Of a DNA stretch of 64,000 nt, positions 27,301 to 38,610 are shown piece by piece. The notes under the pieces were generated by a model. That model worked only from the letters and a program-made list of their open reading frames with translations, made no database searches and was not told where the DNA came from. The position numbers and the translations under genes were made by a program. The first letter of the stretch is position 1. Every line of letters starts with the position of its first letter. The stretch is taken from assembly GCF_021155765.1 (NCBI RefSeq), contig NC_060110.1, positions 1,736,001 through 1,800,000 on the forward strand. Direction: 5' to 3'. Origin of the DNA: Diprion similis (Eukaryota; Arthropoda; Insecta; Hymenoptera; Diprionidae).

Positions 27301-28071
27301 AATTTCGACAACTCTGAAAAGTGCTGCAATTGATTTCTCAGGGCACTATTCCGACGTAATTTTGCGAGAGAAATCGATTGAGCGCAGTCCCAATACGCTG
27401 CGAGCAACGGATCAAAAGTTACAGCCAAAAAACTGCAGATTTTCATCGTCATGTCTCTGCTGTTGGTCCTATGCTTTTTTTTATGAGTTTTTTGAGTTCC
27501 CGGAGTTCTAATTGACCTAGAAACGGTCTTACAAATCGATTCCAAGACCATGAATTTTTGGGTTCAGAAATCGCAAGAAAAGTAAGGCTACCCCCTTTGG
27601 ATTTTTGGCGAAAATTTCGACGACTCCGAAAAGTGATGCAATCAATTCTTCAGGACACTATTTCGACGTAATTTTGCGAGAGAAATCGATTAGGCGCAGT
27701 CCCAATACGCTGCGAGCAACGGATCAAAAGTTACAGCCAAAAAACTGCAGATTTCCATCGTCATTTCTCTGCTGTTGTTCCCACGCTTTTTCAAATGTGT
27801 TTTTTGAGTTCCTGGGGTTCCAATTAGCCTAAAAACGGTCATACAAATCAATTCCGAGATCATAAATTTTTGGCTTCAAAAATCGCAAGAAAAGTAAGGC
27901 TAACCCCTTCGGATTTTTGGCGAAAATTTCGTCAACTCTGAAAAGTTCTGCAATTGATTCCTCAGGGCACTATTCCGACGTAATTTTGCGAGAGAAATCG
28001 ATTGTGCGCAGTCCCAATACGCTGCGAGCAACGGATCAAAAGTTACAGCCAAAAAACTGCAGATTTCTATC
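24330..28071. repeat. 12-monomer higher-order unit E1 (3,742 bp)
   Basis: Tandem-duplicated block: sequence from about 24,330 recurs from about 28,072, an offset equal to the unit length. Private markers are 'aattaggctag' near 24,395, 'aatttgacgag' near 24,555, the 'tttttgcattaag' variant near 24,755 and 'gaagttaccgcc' near 24,921. It holds an extra dimer (26,040-27,283) that is single in the second copy. Confidence 0.87.
26040..27283. repeat. local dimer duplication, 2 x about 623 bp
   Basis: Two consecutive near-identical dimers (offset 623 bp) within unit E1. Each begins with the 'ttttcggtaaaaat' variant and ends with the 'gaaatttccggc' variant. The E2 copy has only one such dimer, near 29,782-30,405. 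Confidence 0.85.
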
Positions 28072-31000
28072 GTCATTTCTCTGCTGTTGTTCCTACGCTT
28101 TTTTAAATGTGTTTTTTGAGTTCCTGGGGTTCCAATTAGGCTAGAAACGGTCATACAAATCAATTCCGAGATCATAAATTTTTGGCTTCAATAATCGCGA
28201 AAAAAGTAAGGCTAACCCCTTTGGATTTTCGGCGAAAATTTCGACAACTCTGAAAAGTGCTGCAATTGATTCCTCAGGGCACTATTCCGACGTAATTTGA
28301 CGAGAGAAATCGATTGAGCGCAGTCCCAATACGCTGCGAGCAACGGATCAAAAGTTACAGCCAAAAAACTGCAGATTTCTATCGTCATTTCTCTGCTGTT
28401 GTTCCTACGCTTTTTTCAATGTGTTTTTTGAGTTCCTGGGGTTCCAATTAGCCTAGAAACGGTCATACAAATCAATTCCGAGACCATAAATTTTTTGCAT
28501 TAAGAATCGCAAAAAAAGTAAGGCTAACCCCTTTGGATTTTTAACGGAAACTCCGACAACTCTGAAAACTGCTGCAATTGATTCCTCAGGGCACTATTTC
28601 GACGTAATCCTGCGAGAGAAATCGATTGAGCGCAGTCCCAATACGCTGCGAGCAACGGATCAGAAGTTACCGCCAAAAAACTGCAGATTTCTATCGTCAT
28701 TTCTCTGCTGTTGGTCCTACGCTTTTTTTGATGCGTCTTTTGAGTTCCTGGGGTTCCAATCAGCCAAGAAACGGTCATACAAATCAATTCCGAGACCATA
28801 AATTTTTGGCTCCAAAAATCGCAAAAAAAGTAAGGCTAACCCCTTTGGATTTTCGGCAAAAATTTTGACAACTCCGGAAAACGCCGCAATTGATTCCTCA
28901 GGGCACCATTCCGACGTAATTTTGCGAGAGAAATCGATTGAGCGCAGTACCAATACGCTGCGAGCAACGGATCAAAAGTTACAGCTAAAAAACTGCAGAT
29001 TTCCATCGTCATTTCTCTGCTGTTGTTCCTACGCTTTTTTAAATGTGTTTTTTGAGTTCCTGGGGTTCCAATCAGCCTAGGAACGGTCATACAAATCAAT
29101 TCCGAGACCATACATTTTTGGCTTCAAAAATCGCAAAAAAAGTAAGGCTAACCCCTTTGTATTTTTGGTGAAAATTTCGACAACTCTGAAAAGTGCTGCA
29201 ATTGATTTCTCAGGACACTATTCCGACGTAATTTTGCGAGAGAAATCGACTGAGCGCAGTCCCAATACGCTGCGAGCAACGGATCAAAAGTTACAGCCAA
29301 AAAACTGCAGATTTCCATCGTCATTTCTCTGCCGTTGTTCTGACGCTTTTTTTGATGTGTTTTCTGAGTTCCTGGGGTTCCAATCAGCCTAGAAACGGTC
29401 ATACAAATCAATTCCGAGACCATTCATTTTTGGCTTTAAAAATCGCAAAAAAAGTAAGGCTAACCCCTTTGGATTTATGGCGAAAATTTCGACGACTTCG
29501 AAAAGTGATGCAATCAATTATTCAGGACACTATTCCGACGTAATTTTGCGAGAGAAATCGATTGAGCGCAGTCCCAATACGCTGCGAGCAACGGATCAAA
29601 AGTTACAGCCAAAAAACTGCAGATTTCTATCGGCATTTCTCTGCTGTTGTTCCTACGCTTTTTTCAATGTGTTTTTTGAGTTCCTGGGGTTCCAATTAGC
29701 CTAGAAACGGTCATACGAATCGATTCGATGACTAGAAATTTTCGGCTCCAAAAATCGCAAAAAAAGTAAGGCTAACCCCTTTGGATTTTCGGTAAAAATT
29801 TCGACAACTTCGGAAAGTGCCGCAATGGATTCCTCAGGGCACCATTCCGACGTAATTTTGCGAGAGAAATCGATTAAGCGCAGTCCCAATACGCTGCGAG
29901 CAACGGATCAAAAGTTACAGCCAAAAAACTGCAGATTTCCAGTGTCAATTCTTTGCTGTTGTTCCTACGCTTTTTTTAATGTGTTTTCTGAGTTCCTGGG
30001 GTTCCAATTAGCCTAGAAACGGTCATACAAATCGATTCAAAGACCAGAAATTTTCGGCTCCAAAAATTGCAAAAAAAGTAAGGCTAACCCCTTTGGATTT
30101 TCGACAAAAATTTCGACAACTTCGAAAAGTGCCACAATTGATTCCTCAGGGCACCATTCCGACGTAATTTTGCGAGAGAAATCGATTAGGCGCAGTCCCA
30201 ATACGCTGCGAGCAACGGATCAAAAGTAACAGCCAAAAACTGCAGATTTCCATCGTCATTTCTCTGCTGTTGTTCCTACGCTTTTTTCAATGTGTTTTCT
30301 GAGTTCCTGGGGTTCCAATTGGCCTAGAAACGGTCATACAAATCGATTCAAAGACTAGAAATTTCCGGCTCCAAAAATCGCAAAAAAAGTAAGGCTAACC
30401 CCTTTGGATTTTTAGCGAAAATTTCGACAACTCTGAAAAGTGCTGCAATTGATTTCTCAGGGCACTATTCCGACGTAATTTTGCGAGAGAAATCGATTGA
30501 GCGCAGTCCCAATACGCTGCGAGCAACGGATCAAAAGTTACAGCCAAAAAACTGCAGATTTTCATCGTCATGTCTCTGCTGTTGGTCCTATGCTTTTTTT
30601 TATGAGTTTTTTGAGTTCCCGGAGTTCTAATTGACCTAGAAACGGTCTTACAAATCGATTCCAAGACCATGAATTTTTGGGTTCAGAAATCGCAAGAAAA
30701 GTAAGGCTACCCCCTTTGGATTTTTGGCGAAAATTTCGACGACTCCGAAAAGTGATGCAATCAATTCTTCAGGACACTATTTCGACGTAATTTTGCGAGA
30801 GAAATCGATTAGGCGCAGTCCCAATACGCTGCGAGCAACGGATCAAAAGTTACAGCCAAAAAACTGCAGATTTCCATCGTCATTTCTCTGCTGTTGTTCC
30901 CACGCTTTTTCAAATGTGTTTTTTGAGTTCCTGGGGTTCCAATTAGCCTAAAAACGGTCATACAAATCAATTCCGAGATCATAAATTTTTGGCTTCAAAA

Positions 31001-31219
31001 ATCGCAAGAAAAGTAAGGCTAACCCCTTCGGATTTTTGGCGAAAATTTCGTCAACTCTGAAAAGTTCTGCAATTGATTCCTCAGGGCACTATTCCGACGT
31101 AATTTTGCGAGAGAAATCGATTGTGCGCAGTCCCAATACGCTGCGAGCAACGGATCAAAAGTTACAGCCAAAAAACTGCAGATTTCTATCGTCATTTCTC
31201 TGCTGTTGTTCCTACGCTT
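28072..31219. repeat. higher-order unit E2, two monomers shorter than E1
   Basis: Copy of E1 at an offset of 3,742 bp, changing to 3,119 bp after the position of the doubled dimer (a 623-bp difference). It contains a short foreign tract at 28,714-28,766 that matches the class found at 6,910-6,975 instead of the E1 partner, while flanking private E variants are kept. Confidence 0.87.
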
Positions 31220-34200
31220 TTTTCAATGTGTTTTTTGAGTTCCTGGGGTTCCAATTAGCCTAGAAACGGTCATACGAATCGATTCGAAGACTAGAAATTT
31301 TCGGCTCCAAACTCGCAAAAAAAGTAAGGCTAACCCCTTTGGATTTTCGGCAAAAATTTCGACAACTTCGGAAAGTGCCGCAATGGATTTCTCAGGGCAC
31401 CATTCCGACGTAATTTAGCGAGAGAAATCGATTGAGCGCAGTCCCAATACGCTGCGAGCAACGGATCAAAAGTTACAGCCAAAAAACTGCAGATTTCCAT
31501 CGTCAATACTCTGCTGTTGTTCCTACGCTTTTTCAAATGTGTTTTTTAAGTTCCTGGGGTTCCAATTAGCCTAGAAACGGTCATACAAATCAATTTCGAG
31601 ATCATAAATTTTTGGCTGCAAAAATCGCGAAAAAAGTAAGGCTAACCCCTTTGGATTTTTGGCGAAAATTTCGACAACTCTGGAAAGTGCTGCAATTGAT
31701 TTCTCAGGGCACTATTCCGACATAATTTTGCGAGAGAAATCGATTGAGCGCAGTCCCAATACGCTGCGAGCAACGGATCAAAAGTTACAGCCAGAAAACT
31801 GCAGATTTCTATCGTCATTTCTCTGCTGTTGGTCCTACGCTTTTTTTGATGCGTCTTTTGAGTTCCTGGGGTTCCAATCAGCCAAGAAACGGTCATACAA
31901 ATCAATTCGAAGACCAGAAATTTTCGGCTCTAAAAATCGCAAGAAAAGTAAGGCTAACCCCTTTGGATTTTTGGCGAAAATTTCGACGACTTTGAAGAGT
32001 GCTGCAATTCATTCCTCAGGGCACTATTCCGACGTAATTTTGCGAGAGAAATCGATTGAGCGCAGTCCCAATACGCTGCGAGCAGCGGATCAAAAATTAC
32101 AGCCAAAAAACTGCAGATTTTCATCGTCATTTCTCTGCTGTTGTTTCGCCGTTTTTTTCAATCTGTTTTCTGAGTTCCAGTGGTTTCAATTAGCCTAGAA
32201 ACGGTCATACAAATCGATTCAAAGACTAGAAATTTTCGGCTCCAAAAATCGCAAAAAAAGTAAGGCTAACCCCTTTGGATTTTTGGCGAAAATTTCGACA
32301 ACTCTGAAAAGTGCTGCAATTGATTCCTCAGGGCACTATTCCGACGTAATTTTGCGAGAGAAATCGATTGAGCGCAGTCCCAATACGCTGCGAGCAACGG
32401 ATCAAAAGTGACAGCCACAAAACTGCAGATTTCTATCGTCATTTCTCTGCTGTTGTTCCTACGCTTCTTTTAATCTGTTTTCTGAGTTCCTGGGGTTCCA
32501 ATTAGCCTAGAAACGGTCATACAAATCGATTCAAAGACTAGAAATTTTCGGGTTTCAAAATCGCAAAAAAAGTAAGGTTAACCCCTTTGGATTTTTGGCG
32601 AAAATTTCGTCAACTCTGAAAAGTTCTGCAATTGATTCCTCAGGGCACTATTCCGACGTAATTTTGCGAGAGAAATCGATTAAGCGCAGTCCCAATACGC
32701 TGCGAGCAACGGATCAAAAGTTACAGCCAAAAAACTGCAGATTTTTATCGTCATGTCTCTGCTGTTGGTCCTATGCTTTTTTTCATGAGTTTTTTGAGTT
32801 CCCGGAGTTCTAATTGACCTAGAAACGGTCATACAAATCGATTCCAAGACCATGAATTTTTGGCTTCAAAATCGCAAGAAAAGTAAGGCTAGCCCCTTTG
32901 GATTTTTGGCGAAAATTTCGACGACTTCGAAAAGTGATGCAATCAATTCTTCAGGACACTATTCCGACGTAATTTTGCGAGAGAAATCGATCAGGCGCAG
33001 TCCCAATACGCTGCGAGCAACGGATCAAAAGTTACAGCCAAAAAACTGCAGATTTCCATCGTCATTTCTCTGCTGTTGTTTCTACGCTTTTTCAAATGTG
33101 TTTTTTGAGTTCCTGGGGTTCCAATTAGCCTAAAAACGGTCATACAAATCAATTCCGAGATCATAAATTTTTGGCTTCAAAAATCGCAAGAAAAGTAAGG
33201 CTAACCCCTTCGGATTTTTAGCGAAAATTTCGACGACTTCGAAAAGTGATGCAATCAATTCTTTAGGACACTATTCCGACGTAATTTCGGGAGAGAAACC
33301 GATTAGGCGCAGTCCCAATACGCTGCGAGCAACGGATCAAAAGTTACAGCCAAAAAACTGCAGATTTCCATCGTCATTTCTCTGCTGTTGTTCCTACGCT
33401 TTTTCGAATGTGTTTTTTGAGTTCCCGGAGTTCCAATTGACCAAGAAACGGTCGTACAAATCAATTCCAAGACCATGAATTTTTGGGTTCAAAAATCGCA
33501 GGAAAAGTAAGGCTTTTGATTTTCGGCGAAAATTTCGACGACTTCGAAAAGTGATGCAATCAATTCTTCAGGACACTATTCCGACGTAATTTTGCGAGAG
33601 AAATCGATCAGGCGCAGTCCCAATACGCTGCGAGCAACGGATCAAAAGTTACAGCCAAAAAACTGCAGATTTCCATCGTCATTTCTCTGCTGTTGTTTCT
33701 ACGCTTTTTCAAATGTGTTTTTTGAGTTCCTGGGGTTCCAATTAGCCTAAAAACGGTCATACAAATCAATTCCGAGATCATAAATTTTTGGCTTCAAAAA
33801 TCGCAAGAAAAGTAAGGCTAACCCCTTCGGATTTTTAGCGAAAATTTCGACGACTTCGAAAAGTGATGCAATCAATTCTTCAGGACACTATTCCGACGTA
33901 ATTTCGGGAGAGAAACCGATTAGGCGCAGTCCCAATACGCTGCGAGCAACGGATCAAAAGTTACAGCCAAAAAACTGCAGATTTCCATCGTCATTTCTCT
34001 GCTGTTGTTCCTACGCTTTTTCGAATGTGTTTTTTGAGTTCCCGGAGTTCCAATTGATCAAGAAACGGTCGTACAAATCAATTCCAAGACCATGAATTTT
34101 TGGGTTCAAAAATCGCAGGAAAAGTAAGGCTTTTGATTTTCGGCGAAAATTTCGACGACTTCAAGAAGTGCTGCAATCAATTCTTCAGAACACTATTCCG

Positions 34201-35209
34201 ACGTAATTTAGCAAGAGAAATCGATTAAGCGCAGTCCCAATACGCTGCGAGCAACGGATCAAAAGTTACAGCCAAAAAACTGCAGATTTTTATCGTCATG
34301 TCTCTGCTGTTGGTCCTATGCTTTTTTTCATGAGTTTTTTGAGTTCCCGGAGTTCTAATTGACCTAGAAACGGTCATACAAATCGATTCCAAGACCATGA
34401 ATTTTTGGGTTCAAAATCGCAAGAAAAGTAAGGCTAACCCCTTTGGATTTTTAGCGAAAATTTCGACGACTTTGAAAAGTGATGCAATCAATTCTTCAGG
34501 ACACTATTCCGACGTAATTTTGCGAGAGAAATCGATTAGGCGCGGTCCCAATACGCTGCGAGCAACGGATCAAAAGTTACAGCCAAAAAACTGCAGATTT
34601 CCATCGTCATTTCTTTGATGTTGTTCCTACGCTTTTTTAAATGTGTTTTTTGAGTTCCTGGGGTTCCAATTAGCCTAGAAACAGTCATACAAATCAATTC
34701 CGAAATCATAAATTTTTGGCTCCAAAAATTGCGAAAAAAGTAAGGCTAACCCCTTTGGATGTTTGGTGAAAATTTCGACAACTCTGAAAAGTGCTGCGAT
34801 TGATTCCTCAGGGCACTATTCCGACGTAATTTTGCGAGAGAAATCGATTGAGCGCAGTCCCAATACGCCGCGAGCAACGGATCAAAAGTTACAGCCAGAA
34901 AACTGCAGATTTCTATCGTCATTTCTCTGCTGTTGTTCCTACGCTTTTTTCAATGTGTTTTCTGAGTTCCTGGGGTTCCAATTAGCCTAAAAACGGTCAT
35001 ACAAATCGATTCAAAGACTAGAAATTTCCGGCTCCAAAAATCGCAAAAAAAGTAAGGCTAACCCCTTTGGATTTTTGGCGAAAATTTCGACAACTCTGAA
35101 AAGTGCTGCAATTGATTCCTCAGGGCACTATTCCGACGTAATTTTGCGAGAGAAATCGATTGAGCGCAGTCCCAATACGCTGCGAGCAACGGATCAAAAG
35201 TTACAGCGA
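30094..35209. repeat. terminal block C, copy of 11,405-16,512
   Basis: The last 5.1 kb of the homogenised array matches 11,405-16,512 at an offset of 18,689 bp, or 18,688 after the one-base insertion near 16,218, which this copy lacks. The matched source spans the B1/B2 boundary, so the copy was made from an array that already had tandem B units, or vice versa. Identity continues to within a few bases of the array edge at 35,209. Confidence 0.87.
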
Positions 35210-36230
35210 AAAAACGAAAGACGTATTCTCTTAATTTTTCTACTGCTGGTCTTTGCATCGTAATTTCTCTGCTGTTGGTTCTACGCTTTTTTTTTGTGTT
35301 TTCTGAGTTCCTGGGCGTCCAATTAATCTAGAGAGGGTCATACGAATCGATTCCGATTCAGAAAATTGTCGGCTCCGAAAGTCACGAAAAAAGTATGGCT
35401 AACCCCACTGGATTTTTGGCGAAAATCTCGATGATTTGAAAAAGTGCTTAAGACCATCGTTCAACGCACCATTCCTACGTCATTCTGCGAGAGAAATTGA
35501 TTCAAGGTAGTCCAGACGCGCTGCAAGCAACGCATCAAAGGTTACAGCCGAAAAACGGAAGATTTGTTTTCATACTTCTGCTACTAGGCTTTCCGCCGTC
35601 ATTCCTCTGCTGATGTTCCTACGCTCGTTCTGTAGTGTTTTCTGAGTTTCTGGGCGTCCATTCAGTCAGAAAAGGGTCATACAAATCGCTTCTTAGACAG
35701 AAGATACTTTAGCTAAAAACAAAGCAAGGCTAACCCCTTCGTATTTTTGGTGAAAATTTCGACGATTTGAAATATGCTGGAATCAATTCTTAGAGACACT
35801 GTATCGACGTAATTTTGCGAGCAAAACCGATTGCGCCCAGTCCAAATACGCTGCGAGCAACGGATCAAGAGTTACAGCCAAAAATCGAAACATCGTCTCC
35901 TTAATATCTCTGCCTGTAGTCTACTTTCTGTCATGTCTGTGCTTTTGGTCCTAAGCTTCTCTTGCTGCGTTCTCTGAATTTCAGTGGTCACGATCAGTTA
36001 ATCAAACAAAAATACATTTTGAGACAAAAATCTTATGGCTCAAAAAAAAGGTAACCTCTTCGAATTTACTATGAAAATGCTGAAGATTCTGCATTATGCT
36101 CGAATCAATTTGTTGATGCGCTATATCGACGTAATTTTGTAAGAGCGATTGATTGAGCGGATGTCAAATGCGTTGGGAGCAACGCATAAAGAGGTACAGC
36201 GGAAAAACGAAAGAATTCCTTCTGAAATAA
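35210..36230. repeat. degenerate edge monomers of the satellite, longer form
   Basis: Diverged monomers in the same orientation, with landmark positions at 35,190, 35,531, 35,861 and 36,183 (spacings 341, 330 and 322 bp). Recognisable pieces are 'ctgcgagcaacggatcaaga' at 35,851, 'gtaattttgcgag' at 35,809 and 'gttcctacgct' near 35,614. They have no PstI site. In its place they carry about 10-30 extra bases between 'aaaaacga' and the 'tctctgctg' segment. The transition lies inside a monomer, right after 'ttacagc'. After about 36,230 no repeat similarity is seen. Confidence 0.9.
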
Positions 36231-36857
36231 CATTGCTGAATTTGGCTGGGAAATGAATTGCCTTGACTGATTTTTTTGAATCAGTTGTCATCCGATAGTT
36301 ATAACAATATCTGACACTGCATTATCCATCTGGGTACATGTGATGATAACATCAGTTTTTGTCGTCTTCACGTAACGATCGTTTACCGACTTGAGTTGCG
36401 CGACGCACAGGACGTTATTTGACGATGAATTCATCTTGTTTATTCTAGGTTACTGAAAGCCCTTTCACGCCAGCAATCTTTGTACATCTTTAGTCAACGA
36501 ACGTGCAGCCCAAGCTAGACTCCATTACGTCTATACAGTGGATTTGAAAAGCTCCTGCAACGTGGCTAAGAGTGGAGTGTTGTCTAGAATCAGAAGATTC
36601 GGAGGCTGCGGTGGCATTGATTATTGATGGATCGTTCATTTATTCAATTTCTACTGTACAGGTAATCGATTCATGAAGAAATGGTAAATTAGGACGCAAA
36701 CTTGTACTGCCAAATAAGAAATATTTCAATTGGTGAACTAATCATAGCATAAATTTATCGAATGTACCGAAACCAAAAGCATGTGTTTGGGTAATGCATA
36801 TTACGACACCGTCCTACGCGACAATCTAGAAGTTCTACGAATAGCGTGGGCGTAATA
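36231..36857. other. single-copy spacer next to the satellite
   Basis: No gene or repeat recognised. A small imperfect hairpin (actgatt, T-rich loop, aatcagt) lies at about 36,267-36,288. Confidence 0.6.
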
Positions 36858-37073
36858 TTACAGGGGCGTTTGGAAGGGTGAAGTTACACCAATAACAGAA
36901 CTACTAACGCTTGCAGGACGATAGAATATGCAAATTGGCCGTCTAATAGCTGGGTAAGCACCTCTCCAACGCTGCCGGTGTTCAGCTTGAGGATCAAGGA
37001 TCATATCTATAACGGTTGGCGTCACTTGGCATCGCTCTGCAGAACGTCCAGCAGAAGTAGCCCCTCTAGTAAG
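36858..37073 (-). CDS. coding-like open segment, no start codon, unrecognised
   Basis: A minus-strand frame is open for 71 codons between TGA (37,074-37,076) and TAA (36,858-36,860). Its only Met is internal, so as an intact ORF it would be short; if real it is more likely a terminal exon. Composition is unlike random AT-rich sequence: rich in Arg, Pro, Ala and Ser, with a stretch reading AEHRQRWRGAYPAIRRP. A possible acceptor (cttactag) precedes the 'agggg' at 37,067. No family is recognised and no partner exon could be joined with confidence. It could be chance in a locally GC-richer patch. Confidence 0.25.
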   Translation of the reverse strand, partial: LTRGATSAGRSAERCQVTPTVIDMILDPQAEHRQRWRGAYPAIRRPICIFYRPASVSSSVIGVTSPFQTPL

Positions 37074-37848
37074 TCACTTACAGTACCTCGATAAAGTATT
37101 GAAATGTCAACATGATGGTGCATTGGAGTATAGGGCTTAGACATATCGTCTTTACAATTAACAATTAAAAAATACTTTGCGTTTCAGGTATCTAGATCGA
37201 ACTTTTGCCACGAGAATGGAAAGTAATCGTAACCGTGAGAAAAAGTCTATCACGTCACCTTTTATAGACCATGTGCCTTCGCAACTACGTTTACTGTAAT
37301 TGATGGATAACTATGGTAATTTTTTGCGATAGAAAATGTACATACCTCCTGCGTCGACCGAATTGAAGTCTGAACTCTGAACACGTCAGTTTTACTCACC
37401 TTTTTTGTCACGCAACGGGTCTAAATAGAGCGGCAGCTTTGCCTAATGAAATTTTGAACAATTCCGAAACTACCTGCCCATCCTAGACTCTAAGGGTACA
37501 TTACGTAGAGTGTGAGGATTGCGACGCAGAAGAGTGAGCTTTCAGTTCGTAACCTAATTATGTACTGGAAATGTTAAACGTTGAAACTAAACTAAGCGTC
37601 GGGTAATGTTGAAAGTTGAGACTCGCTTTGCATAAGCATTACGAGAGATATATTACAAAGTCAGCTGCTGTAGTCCGTTAAAAAAAATGCACACAATAGA
37701 ACAGACGAATAAAATTACAACGAAAAATTATACGCTACTGATATAACACTATGTGACACGATATCTGTAGGTACCTGTAAAACAGATAGCTATGATAGAT
37801 TACTATTAGGTTGACTCATGTTTCTATCACGTCTTGTTTTGAGGTACC

Positions 37849-37945
37849 CAGTAGTATACAATAGAACCCCGATTAACGAGCTGCTCGGGATCGAAGAATC
37901 CACAGATAACTAAAATCACGATTAATCCGAATTACAAGTAATTTC
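37849..37945 (+). mobile_element. pogo/Tigger-like DNA transposon end, degenerate
   Basis: The segment begins cagtagtataca and continues gaaccccgattaacga, followed by tcggga and then gataac and gattaatccga. This resembles the terminal inverted repeats of pogo/Tigger-type Tc1-mariner elements (CAGT followed by gaaccccgattatccg). The opposite end was not found nearby, so this is probably a solo or decayed end. The family call rests on motif resemblance only. Confidence 0.35.
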
Positions 37946-38331
37946 CGATCAATCGACTAGCGATTGTCGAGCATGAAATGCATTATACGAACTACGAATA
38001 TTTTAACAAGTCTAAGCCCGTTTCAAGACAACCGCCCTCATTTTCATATTTGTTTTCAACCTTATATTCTGTGTTTTAATGTATATACTGAATGTATACG
38101 GTTTTAATTTTTTTACGAATATTTGTAATTGTAAGTATCCATACCTTAAAAATAGTACGTGTTAAAAAAAAATACGTACAAAATGTTCTTATTAATTAAT
38201 AAGTGTAAATAAATAAACAGGAAATTTTGAAAATGGTACCCAATGTTTTTTTAGTGTAATCAACAATCCGAAAACCTTCTCGAGCCTTAGTACCGATATT
38301 CAGTTACCTCGCGGCACACGAAAAAATATGT

Positions 38332-38610
38332 TCAATTTACTGAATACGGGTTCAAATAGGTACTACGGAAGAATTGTTTTGTTAATTCGTTTAAATGTGG
38401 TTTTACTCGATACACAAATTTTTGTTTACCTTTTTCGCACTTTTTATGTAAAATTAAATAACGTTTCGTTGTATCAGAACCAAAATCATTTCTTTTGTCA
38501 TATTTGAGAAACTCTGCAAATCCTGTTGCTTTGTATAAAAACGCTGTAGATTGCAGATCATATTCACCATGCGCAATTTTCCTTTTTTGACGAAGAAGCG
38601 AACCACACAA
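38332..38610 (-). CDS. unrecognised open frame, 92 codons, possible exon
   Basis: The first codon of the frame is GTG, not ATG, and upstream it stays open to a TAG at about 38,631. A possible acceptor (tagcag) precedes 'gtgagc' there. The product is basic with many Lys, Phe and Tyr residues, no signal peptide and no recognisable motif. With the neighbouring minus-strand candidates at 36.9 and 39.2 kb it might belong to one spliced or decayed gene, but no consistent splice phasing was established. It may equally be chance in AT-rich DNA. Confidence 0.2.
   Translation of the reverse strand: MCGSLLRQKRKIAHGEYDLQSTAFLYKATGFAEFLKYDKRNDFGSDTTKRYLILHKKCEKGKQKFVYRVKPHLNELTKQFFRSTYLNPYSVN

Larger units (their letters stand above)
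1..35209. repeat. 312-bp tandem satellite array, homogenised part (113 monomers)
   Basis: The landmark tacgctgcgagcaacggatc recurs once per monomer. Its 'cggatc' starts at 1, 313, 625, 937, 1249, 1561 and so on to 35,190, giving 113 intervals. Most monomers are 312 bp; 311, 313 and 305 bp variants occur, for example 8421-8725 and 9038-9342, where a short piece after 'aaggct' is missing. Nearly every monomer carries a PstI site (ctgcag) just after the landmark and one or two ClaI sites (atcgat). Exceptions at about 9,995 and 16,218 have an inserted t that destroys the PstI site. All monomers are head to tail on the same strand. No transposon or gene interrupts the array, and its left end lies outside the window. 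Long open frames exist on both strands because 312 is divisible by 3, but frequent stops and frame-changing length variants argue against coding. Confidence 0.98.

Noticed and set aside
1..35209. CRISPR-like or other prokaryotic repeat array
   Set aside because: Repeats are 312 bp, contiguous, with no unique spacers, and sit beside spliced insect genes.
1..35209. CENP-B box or Pol III B-box inside the monomer
   Set aside because: No match to nTTCGnnnnAnnCGGGn was seen. The ggttccaatta segment matches the B-box at only 8 of 11 positions and there is no matching A-box.
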